NCBI GenBank assembly: GCA_025667525.1
Contig: CM046876.1
Coordinates: 81,819,512 to 81,883,511, forward strand
DNA from: Glebionis coronaria
Taxonomy: Eukaryota > Streptophyta > Magnoliopsida > Asterales > Asteraceae
Length of the DNA stretch: 64,000 nucleotides
Direction: 5' to 3'
The notes under the pieces were generated by a model. It was given only the letters and a program-made list of their open reading frames with translations, was not told the origin of the DNA and searched no databases. Positions 55,916-64,000 of the stretch are shown in pieces (the first letter of the stretch is position 1; every line of letters starts with the position of its first letter). Made by a program: the position numbers and the translations under genes.

Positions 55916-58336
55916 TTAACTTGAAATCCCCTGAGACACTTGTTTCTTAGATATCAGCTTCTTCAGCAACCAAACTCTGAGAGTGTCCTTAATTGAATGG
56001 TATACAATGATTGGACCGCTTCGTTCTTTTGGAACATCCTCTTTGGTACCTGCATTCTCATTCGGAATTTGCATGCTTTGATATGGGTTAGCGATATCTA
56101 TCTTAGAAGCAAGTGGGGGTTCACAGTTTTCTTTTCTTGTGCTAGAGGTGACCTGAGGAGATGATTCACTTGTCTTAGCTGATAAACGTTTCCGTTTATA
56201 GAAAACCTTAAGTTCGGGCGTAAGTGATGTATCCTCCTTTTCAATTTCCTCCCTAGTAGTCTTAGTAGAATCAGAGACTATCCTAGTTAAAGGGCACTCA
56301 TTTCCTACAATAGTGAAAGTTCTACCAGTGGGGCGCCACATTTTACCAACGGGTTTGATTTTAGCCACCCACTGGGATTTAAGTCTAGCACGGGAGTTCA
56401 CCTCATTAATTAGTTTCTTGATACAAGAATCATGATTAGCCGTAAAGACACATTTTCTACATGTTTTACAAGTAGCATATTTAATGTCTGAGTAAGATCT
56501 AGAATTCCTGGACGATTGATTGATGCTCCTAGGATTTGACATGCTATGGTTAGCAGTGTTGGGTAATCTAGAAGGCATCTGACTAGGTTTGAAATTCCTA
56601 TCTCTTACTTGTGTCTTTTGCTTAGCTTCCCTTAGACCAATTGTATGGTGAACGTCATTTGAACTAGTTCGAGACGTATTCTTTGGACTATGTCTAGGGA
56701 GACTAGATGCAATCATGTGATTAGGTCTTGCAAAAACTGTTTTAGTCACATTGGGCCTAGATGGTGGAGTGACTGGTCTAGGAAAATGAACCAAATCAAC
56801 TTGGGAGGCAAACCGCGGTCTCGAGGATTGTGGTCGCTCGGATCTAAATGCAGTAGGTTGTCTGACAGTCGGTTGTCTGACGACCTGATTTGTAGGCGGT
56901 TTCCCCAAGATTGATGGTTTTTCAAGCTTAGTGTCCACACTAGGCCCTTTAGTTTTCCTCAAATCGTTTTTCAACACAGCTATAGCAAAGACCTTTTCCT
57001 GTACTTGAGCCTTTAAGGTCTCATTTTCTTTGAACAATTCATCTTGGGATGCCAACTTAGATTCAAGCAATTTAATTTGTTTCAAAAGATTTTCCTTTTC
57101 AGCTTTAGAATCTAAAACTTTTTGATCCAATTTTCTTTCAAGAATAACGTTTGACTTTTCATGTTTTTCAAAGTATGTTTCAAATTTGTCCGTTTTCTTA
57201 GAAAATTAAAGTTTGGCATCCTCAAGATCTTTTGATTGTTGAGCTACAATCATTTCAAGCTCTTTAATCCTAGAAGCAGAATTGGTTAACGTAGCAGTCA
57301 TAAAGCACGTATCATGATGTTTAGCATTTTGAACACTTTCTCCCCCATTATGACTCACACCGGATGAATCAGAAGTGGTATTTCTATCACTGTTTTCCAT
57401 CCCATGTTTGTCATAGTTAGGTTCAGAATGCTCAATATGTGGTATTTCATCAGCATATACATCATCAACATTACATTGTACCATGTCCGCAGGCTCTTCG
57501 TCATTAACGGGTAAGGTGTCATCAAAAGAGATCTCGTGAACATTGCCTGACGTGCCACTGGTATCATGTTGTCCTCCTGATTCCGTGCTCTTGCCATCGT
57601 TATGCTCCAAGTTGTCAACCGTATGACCATCCTCCTCTTGTATCTGCATCATAGATTCTTGCACTCCATTATCATACACTTGGTGAAGTCTGGATCTTTC
57701 ATAAATCGAAGACGAAACCGATGTCATAAATTTCAACAGTTTATCACGAAAATCTTTAACATCGTTCTGTGTGTATTGATAAAATGACCGGCATATCCCT
57801 GATTTGTCAGACTTGATGATATTGAATTGGAGGAAAGGCGTGAGTTGTGTCACAAGAGCCTGATATGCAGTTTCTGATGCAGAGTGATTAAAGTCTTCTT
57901 TGTGAAGTTGCTCAGCTAGGTGGTTCAAGTTGAGAAATAGTGACTCGATGAATGTATAATGATGTTGACCAAAGAGTGTCACAAATTCGCTTCCTCTTTG
58001 AACCCATGCAATAGTCCTAAGATGTGACTGAAGTAGTCGAACTGAAGTGATACCACTTTCTCTAGCTTTATCTTGCAAAAAATGCAATTCTCCCTCGTTC
58101 GATGTCGACTTCAAAAGATCCATTGAATTTTGTGGTGGTTGTCGTGATTTTGCAGTTCTTGAAGAAGTGTACAGACAGAAATTCACGAATATGACAAAAC
58201 CAATGAAAAATCCGGTAAAAAGTCTTAAAAATCCTCTTTTAATAATATATATCTCTTTACACGGCTCAAAAGTTGTTGTCGGCTCAAACGATGAAAAATT
58301 AAACCCGATTAAATTCGTAGCCACTAAAAAATTCAA
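55916..58336 (-). pseudogene. gag: Gag of the non-autonomous element, one nonsense codon
   Basis: Two open stretches (58336-57206 and 57130-55916) lie in the same frame, split by a single TAA at 57206-57208, giving ~807 codons in all. Features: a helical N-terminal part (LLQSHLRTIAWVQRGSEF), an acidic middle, a Lys/Glu/Leu-rich coiled coil (LLKQIKLLESKLASQDEL), then a basic region with Cys residues (CKTCRKCVFTANHDSC) and WRPTGRTFTIVG. The C-terminus is LRVWLLKKLISKKQ. No classical CCHC knuckle follows and no pol is attached. The first ~70 codons include a hydrophobic run (LFTGFFIGFVIFVNFCLY) and may be read-through of leader; MDLLKSTSN near residue 72 is an alternative start. Confidence 0.75.
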
Positions 58337-58576
58337 ATGTTGCCAATTTTCTCGGTCTCGTCAAAAGAGTTTTGTCACTTTGTCTCAAAATTTGTCTTCA
58401 AATCCGGCCACAAAAAAAAAAAAAACTTTTAACCCGTTAAGTATTTTATCACTAGATTCTTTCGAAATACCCGCCTCAACCGATGTACCAAATCTAAAAT
58501 AAACTTAACTAAACAAAAATTAACTATAAAATATAAAATATAAAAAGTTTAACTTAAATTTTATTTATTTACCAAT
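58337..58576 (-). other. Leader and weak primer site of the gag-only element
   Basis: Directly after the 5' LTR (minus direction) the sequence is ATTGGTAAATAAATAA. Only TGGTA matches an initiator-Met primer site (TGGTATCAGAGC). An A13 run lies at about 58411-58423. Confidence 0.6.
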
Positions 58577-58889
58577 TGTAAGATCGATGTTTTTCTAAGG
58601 ATTAGACATTGTTGAATTACCTATTGAGATAGATGGAGAATGGAAGAACCTTAGAGAGAGAAAGAAGAGAGAGAAAGGAGAGAGTTGAAAGGAAGATGGA
58701 AAATGTAATTATGTAAAATGGAAGTGAACAACAACCCCTCCTAACATGCTAGGAGGGGGGTTTATATAGCCCACCCTACATGTGGGCTATATGGGCTATA
58801 CCTTAATACATTAGGTCACGAGCCCAATACTTGTATCTATATTTGGAGTGACCGATCCTTTCTAAATACGTAAAAACGTATTTCCAACA
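58577..58889 (-). repeat. Gag-only element, 5' LTR (313 bp)
   Basis: It matches 51811-52122 with one extra G in the G-run and one or two substitutions, so the insertion is recent. Confidence 0.93.
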
Positions 58890-58894
58890 GGACA
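58890..58894. repeat. Target site duplication GGACA, right copy
   Basis: It matches 51806-51810. Confidence 0.93.
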
Positions 58895-59825
58895 AGTCAC
58901 TAATCAAAACCAAAATCGTGATTTTCAAAACACTACACAAGGTTTTCAAAATGCTCACACTAAAAATCTTCAAGGAGAATTTTTGGATTATGCTAAAGCA
59001 AATGATGATAAATTTGATAACATGCAACGTGAGATGATTAGCTTAAGATCCGAGTTGAAAAACGAGCTTAAAAACGAACTTGCTTATGAACTTAAAACTC
59101 ATGCAAATAAAATGGAAGGAAATGTCCAACGTCTTCAACCAAATCAACAAAAGATGGAACAAGGACAACATGAGATTAAGCAAGAATTGTTAAAAGCGGA
59201 TGCTAGGCAATCAAAATTTGAGGACCGAAGGGCAAAAATGTTTGAAGCAATCATGTGTAAACCCTCTTCCTCGGGTGGTCTTCCTAGTGATACCATTGCA
59301 AACCCGAAAGGAGAAATGAAGGTTATTACTACACGAAGTGGTAAAACTTTCAAGGAACCAATCTCTCGTCCAAGTACTTCTACGGAGAAGGAAATCGAGA
59401 ACAAACCCGAGGTGGTGGTCGAAAAGGAGCATATTACAATCCCACGAAGTACCGCTCATACCACACCTACGGTTGAACCAATACCAATTGTGGAACCCGA
59501 GATTCCAAGGCCGTTGCCTAATGTCCAACCCACACCACCCTTACCTTACCCTTCGAGACGAAACAAAGAGAAATTACAAGAACGTAACAAACAACAAATC
59601 GAGCTTTTTATAAAAATGTTTCAACAAGTGCATTTTGATGTGAGTTTAGCCGACGCGTTGTTATATATGCCTCGTTTCGCTTCCACTTTTAAAAGTATGA
59701 TGAGCGATAAGGAAAAGCTTTCAAAGCTTGCTAATTGTTCTTCGGTTTATCTTAACCGCATACCGAAAAAAGTTGGTGACCCCAGAAAGTTTCTCATTCC
59801 TTGTGACATACAAGATATGAAATAA
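58895..59825 (+). pseudogene. gag: Athila copy 3 gag C-terminus, continued, with a nonsense codon before protease
   Basis: It continues the gag frame of 50645-51810. It contains the Lys/Glu-rich helical stretch (DNMQREMISLRSELKNEL), MCKPSSSGGLPSD, TTRSGKTFKEP, a Pro-rich tail and RIPKKVGDPRKFLIPC. It ends at TAA 59823-59825, where copies 1 and 2 read Glu (DMEECFA), in the same frame as the protease that follows. Confidence 0.9.
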
Positions 59826-60692
59826 TGCCTCGCCTTGGCCGATCTTGGTGCGAGCATTAATTTGATGCCATTTTCCATTTGCAAATCGCTTTTGCTTCCG
59901 GCTCTTATTCCTTCGAACATGTCGATCGAAATGGCCGATCATTCTACGATTATAGCATGTGGAGTAGCCGAAGATGTTTTCGTAAAAGTGGGGAATTTCT
60001 ACTATCCCGTTGATTTTATAGTAGTTGACATCCCCGCGGATCCTCAAGTTCCTCTAATTTTAGGTCGTTCATTTTTAGACACCTCGAGATCGCTTATCGA
60101 TGTTCATGCAAGAACTATCACTTTGAGATTCAACGAAGAGGAACTTGTTATAAACGCTACTCAAAACTCAAAACCTTCTCATGTTTATGCAATCGCTACC
60201 ATCAATCACATTGACTTAGTTGATGTGGTTTGCGATGAGTTTTCACAAGAAGTGTTAGGTTTTTCCGATAGCTCGTCAAGTGGCAATCCCACTATTTTGG
60301 ATCCAATTCTTGCTAGTTCTACACCAAATCTCACTCCATTCCAAGGAGGCGATTTCACTTCAAATGAAATCGACAATGGAGATGAGGTGTTGATTAGTGA
60401 TGATACTTCTATTCCACCATTTCTTCCGCCGATGGAAGTTATGAGTGTTGAACAAAAATCTTCAATCGAGGAACCACCTATCCTTGAATTGAAAGATCTC
60501 CCTTCTCACCTTGAATACGCATTCTTGGAAGGTGATGACAAGTTGCCGGTTATTATTGCAAGAGGTCTTGTCAATGATGAAAAAACCGAGCTCTTGAAAT
60601 TTATTAAAGCTCATAAAGGGGCAATTGCGTGGAAAATTTCCGACATTAAGGGTATTGACCCAAAATTTTGTACTCACAAGATTTTAATGTAG
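59826..60692 (+). pseudogene. pol: Athila copy 3 protease and start of RT region
   Basis: The frame is open again directly after the TAA: ADLGASINLMP (protease active site), then LGRSFLDTSRSLIDVHART, an acidic linker, and IAWKISDIKGIDPKFCTHKILM at the RT start. It stops at TAG 60690-60692, where copy 1 has Glu. Protease itself appears complete. Confidence 0.9.
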
Positions 60693-61982
60693 GAGGACTA
60701 CAAACCCGCAATTCAAAGTCAAAGAACGGTGTCCCAAAATTCACGATGTCATTAAAAAGGAAGTTTTGAAACTCCTTGACGCGGGAATGATTTATCCTAT
60801 CTCCGATAGCCCATGGGTGAGCCCAATCCATTGTGTCCCTAAAAAGGGAGGAATGACCGTTGTGCCTAATGAAAACAACGAGTTAATTCCCACTCGTGTT
60901 GTGACCGGTTGGAGGGTGTGTATTGACTACCAAAAGTTAAATGACGCCACTCGTAAAGACCACTTTCCTTTGCCCTTCATGGATCAAATGTTGGAGCGAC
61001 TCGCGGGAAATGAATTATATTGCTTATTAGATGGTTTTCCGGTTATTTTCAAATCCCTATCGACCCTCGTGATCAAGAGAAGACTACGTTTACGTGTCCT
61101 TATGGAACGTGTGCTTATCGTAGGATGCCTTTCGGACTTTGTAATGCACCGGGAACGTTTCAACGGTGTATGATGGCAATTTTTCACGATATGATCGAGA
61201 AGTCGATGGAAGTGTTTATGGATGAATTCTCGGTGTTTGGCAATTCCTTTACGTCTTGTTTATCTAATCTCGAGCAAATGTTAAAACGTTGTGAAGAAAC
61301 CAATCTTGTGCTTAATTGGGAAAAATGTCATTTTATGTGTAAACAAGGAATCATCTTAGGACATAAGGTCTCGAAAGCGGGGATTGAGGTCGATAAAGCT
61401 AAGGTAGACATCATCGCCAAGTTACCTCATCCCAAAACCGTTAAGGGAGTTAGGAGTTTCTTAGGCCACGCGGGCTTTTATCGTCGTTTCATCAAAGACT
61501 TTTCGAAAATCTCTCGACCTATGACACACCTTCTCGAGAAGGATGCTCCTTTTTATTTCAATGAGGATTGTGTTAGAGTTTTCGAAACTCTTAAAAGGAA
61601 ACTTACCGAAGCTCCCATTCTTGTTGCTCCTAATTGGGAATTACCCTTTGAAATCATGTGCGATGCAAGTGATTATGCTATAGGGTCCGTCTTAGGGCAA
61701 CGTTATGAAAAGCATTTCCGTCCTATCCATTATGCTAGTAAGACGATGACCGAGGCTCAATTAAAGTACACCACAACGGAAAAGGAATTCCTTGTCGTGG
61801 TCTATGCTTTTGAGAAATTCCGACCTTATCTCGTCTTAACTAAAAGCATCGTGTATACTGACCATTCGGCTATCAAGTACCTCTTAGCTAAGCAAGATGC
61901 TAAGCCGAGATTGCTTCGTTGGATGCTCCTCCTCCAAGAATTTGATGTCACCGTGCTTGAAAAAAAGGAGCCGAGAATCTAG
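60693..61982 (+). pseudogene. pol: Athila copy 3 reverse transcriptase and RNase H, two frameshifts
   Basis: A small deletion near 60730 and loss of one T near 61035 (GATGGTTTTCC against GATGGTTTTTCC in copy 1) break the RT frame. Readable: MIYPISDSPWVSPIHCVPKK, DYQKLNDATRKDHFPLPF, then [16 protein letters not shown] and FMDEFSVFG. The active site reads FMDE here, against FMDD in copy 1, so a catalytic Asp is lost. RNase H ([25 protein letters not shown]) keeps CDASDY. The frame is lost at an A7 run near 61961. Confidence 0.9.
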
Positions 61983-63229
61983 CGGCCGATCATCTCTCTC
62001 GTCTATAAGATCCTAACAAAGATGTTTTCGAGAACAAGGAAATCACCGAAACATTTCCTCTCGAGAGTCTCGGTGTAGTGAATTCTAAAGACACCACCCC
62101 ATGGTTTGTTGACATTGCAAATTACCATGCGGGCAATTTCATAATCAAGGGTATGACGACACAACAAAAGCGAAAATTCTTTCGTCACGTCAAGTTCTAA
62201 TTTTGGGACGACCCTTATCTCTTTCGGGTTTGTGTGGATCAACTCGTTCGACGTTGTGTTTTTGGTGCCGAAGCTTCTAATATCCTTAGAGCTTGTCACG
62301 AGGGACCCACGGGTGGTCACCACGGTGCTAATCTCACGGCTAAGAAAGTGTTCAATGCCGGCTTCTTTTGGCCTTCTATCTATCGTGATGCACACGCACT
62401 TGTGAAGTCGTGTGATTCGTGCCAACGTCAAGGAAAATCGTCTCAATGTGATGAAATGCCGCAAAACATAATTCAAGTGTGTGAGATTTTCGACATTTGG
62501 GGCATAGACTTTATGGGGCCGTTCCCATCGTCTCATGGTAACAAGTATATCCTCGTCGCGGTGGACTACCTTTCTAAGTGGGTGGAAGCTAAGGCTTTAC
62601 CTACTAATGATGCTCGTGTGGTAGTGAAGTTTTTGAAGCAACTATTCTCTCGGTTCGGAACCCCTCGTGCTATTATAAGCGATCGTGGAACCCATTTTTG
62701 TAATGACCAATTCGAGAAGGTCTTAAAGAAATATGGAGTTACTCATCGTCTTTCTACGGCTTATCACCCACAAACGAGTGGGCAAGTCGAGGTTTCGAAC
62801 CGAGCTTTGAAGAGGATTTTAGAGAGTTCGATTGGAGAAAACCGTGCTTCATGGTCCGACAAACTCGATGACGCTTTATGGGCATTTAGGACCGCTTATA
62901 AGACACCTATCGGTTGCACTCCTTATAAGTTAGTCTATGGGAAGAATTGTCATTTGCCCATTGAATTGGAGCAAAAGGAATATTGGGCCCTTAAGCATGC
63001 AAACTTTGACTTGAAGATCGCGGGAGATCACCGGAAAATACAATTGAATGAATTAGATGAATTAAGAGACAATGCTTATGAAAATTCATTGATTTTCAAA
63101 GAAAAAACTAAAAAGTTTCATGATGCAAAGATTAAAAACCGGGTTTTTAATGTTGGTGATCAAGTGTTACTTTTTAACTCTAGACTTAAGATATTTTCCA
63201 GGAAATTGAAATCTCGTTGGTCGGGTCCT
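61983..63229 (+). pseudogene. pol: Athila copy 3 integrase, stopped and cut by insertion
   Basis: The linker frame has a TAA (GAA in copy 1) near 62006 and the TAA at 62198-62200 shared with copy 1. From there the frame is open to the copia-B insertion: HHCC ([11 protein letters not shown] ... CDSCQRQGK), DDE core ([35 protein letters not shown]) and [17 protein letters not shown]. It ends in SRWSGP at 63229; the C-terminal tail would resume to the right of the window. The core domain has no lesion of its own. Confidence 0.9.
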
Positions 63230-63756
63230 TGTTGGGAATAAATTAAGGCCAGATCACTTGAGCGCTGACAAGAACAAATCAAGCGTTGACAAGAACAAAA
63301 CAAGCGTTGACAGCTCAAGCGTTGACAAGTTAAAGTCAAGCGTTGACACATTGAAGACAATCACTGATGGAAGATATATTCTACGCGTGTATTATATTCT
63401 AGAATACTTCTAGTAAAGATAAGAACAACAATGTATTTTCTATATTTATCTTTACCTAGAATAGTTGATACGTAGATTATTGTACAAGGCTTCTTATGTC
63501 TATAAAATAAGGCCTTTAGGTTAATGTTTAATAATAAGTTTTCATATAAGTTTTCGTTTGTAAACATCTTTCATTGTAAGCAAGTTCGACATTGATAATC
63601 AAAGTGAAAGTTTTTTACATCTTGTGTGTTCTTGTTTAAGTGTTAAATTCCGCATAACACTTAGATTCATAAAGCATATACAAAGGTTTCTCTACGTGTA
63701 TTACTTGATCTAATCTCGTATACACAAAGCTAATCGATCTAAGTTTGGGATCAACA
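63230..63756 (+). repeat. Copia-B element 3, 5' LTR (527 bp)
   Basis: It starts TGTTGGGAATA and ends GGATCAACA, followed by a perfect primer site. U3 carries GCGCTGAC (63262) and four GCGTTGAC motifs (63283, 63304, 63319, 63340). A TATAAAATA box lies at 63501-63509. The target duplication candidate on the left is GTCCT (63225-63229). Confidence 0.93.
63262..63347 (+). promoter_or_regulatory. Array of five TGAC-core motifs in copia-B U3
   Basis: CAAGCGTTGACA-type units, four with TTGAC (the core of WRKY-binding W-boxes), are spaced 15-21 bp apart, ~150-240 bp before the TATA box. A minus-strand ORF (63160-63360) is an artefact of this repeat. Confidence 0.6.
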
Positions 63757-63758
63757 AG

Positions 63759-63770
63759 TGGTATCAGAGC
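63759..63770 (+). promoter_or_regulatory. Initiator-Met primer binding site, copia-B element 3
   Basis: TGGTATCAGAGC lies two bases after the LTR. Confidence 0.95.
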
Positions 63771-63855
63771 TTGTTGAGGAACTTTTGATCTTTAAAGAAC
63801 ACCAAAACCCTAAAAACACCAAAACCCTAATTTTCTCAGAAACCCTAACAACATC

Positions 63856-64000
63856 ATGTCTGAAGCAATAACCTCCTCATCCTCAGCCTTACCAAACATC
63901 AAGATTCCCATGCTTGATGCAACCAACTTTGACTTATGGAAGTTCAACTTTGAACAATATCTGGGGATCTATGACTACACACTCTGGGAAATTATTGAAT
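63856..64000 (+). CDS. gag: Copia-B element 3 gag, N-terminal 48 codons
   Basis: ATG 63856 is the first ATG of the frame after an 85-bp leader rich in AACCCTAA. The frame stays open to the window end: MSEAITSSSSALPNIKIP, then LDATNFDLWKFNFEQYL, the usual copia Gag (UBN2-type) opening with the conserved W. It is probably intact at least here; the rest lies outside. The intact primer site and TATA box suggest a young insertion. Confidence 0.85.
   Translation, partial: MSEAITSSSSALPNIKIPMLDATNFDLWKFNFEQYLGIYDYTLWEIIE

Larger units (their letters stand above)
51811..58889 (-). mobile_element. Non-autonomous (LARD-like) copia-type element with gag only
   Basis: The element is 7,079 bp with ~312-bp near-identical LTRs (51811-52122 and 58577-58889), GGACA duplications, and a polypurine tract next to the left LTR, so it reads on the minus strand. 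The interior holds one long gag-like frame and ~3.8 kb of non-coding DNA, with no protease, integrase or RT. The gag C-terminal layout (a Cys cluster, WRPTGRTFTIVG) is a copia/SIRE-type gag I associate with Asteraceae. It must use enzymes of another element. Confidence 0.88.

Noticed and set aside
58170..58336. Possible membrane segment or signal anchor at the start of the gag-only ORF
   Set aside because: The hydrophobic run is in the likely untranslated leader, before a plausible start at MDLLKS; no retroelement gag needs it.
63160..63360. Minus-strand ORF with repeated CQRL units
   Set aside because: It is the reverse reading of the repeated CAAGCGTTGACA promoter motifs and crosses an element border.

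Overview
The window is plant nuclear DNA made almost entirely of nested LTR retrotransposons. I found no host gene, no rRNA or tRNA gene and no CRISPR array. It looks like an eudicot, probably Asteraceae. The evidence is Athila-type Ty3/gypsy elements with a tRNA-Asp primer site, SIRE/Maximus-like Ty1/copia elements with a large extra ORF behind pol, and a gag ORF (55916-58336) of a type I recall from Tanacetum/Artemisia-like genomes. The family placement is from memory and is not proven here.

Layout. (1) 1-14309, plus strand: two Athila copies in tandem share one 4.25-kb LTR (6594-10841). Copy 1 enters from the left edge as gag-PR-RT-RH-IN. Copy 2 has PBS and gag-PR, and is then cut by a deletion that leaves only the last ~380 bp of its 3' LTR. 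(2) 14310-16127: the 3' part of an old copia element ('copia-B'), into which the Athila pair sits, with its LTR. (3) 16128-16790: the LTR end and decayed primer site of an ancient SIRE-like element, then unassigned DNA. (4) 16791-40500: a minus-strand copia-B element. Its 3' LTR is split by a minus-strand 3.8-kb solo LTR (16851-37464, target duplication GTAAT). That LTR is in turn split by a 16.8-kb minus-strand SIRE-like copia element (20470-37254, target duplication AATGG). (5) 40501-46137: a plus-strand element with a 3.4-kb LTR, initiator-Met primer site and decayed interior, inserted into the copia-B extra ORF. (6) 46138-63229: a third Athila copy, plus strand, interrupted by a minus-strand gag-only element (51811-58889, target duplication GGACA). 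(7) 63230-64000: the start of a plus-strand copia-B element (LTR, primer site, first 48 codons of gag) inserted in the Athila integrase.

The most unusual unit is the SIRE-like element. Behind pol it has a second gene of about 1,138 codons, preceded by a promoter-like stretch with a TATA box and interrupted by a 520-bp intron with donor, acceptor and a TACTAAT branch-like site. A 4.8-kb block covering RT-RNase H, this promoter, exon 1, the intron and the start of exon 2 is tandemly duplicated with 3-bp microhomology at the joint. The gag-only element carries an array of about seven ~150-bp units, most with two or three nested inverted repeats, behind its gag.

Nearly all pol genes here are broken. 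The intact or near-intact frames are Athila copy 2 gag-PR (truncated), SIRE gag, SIRE PR-IN-RT up to one frameshift, and both copies of the extra gene's exon 1. Any movement of these families would need proteins supplied by other copies.
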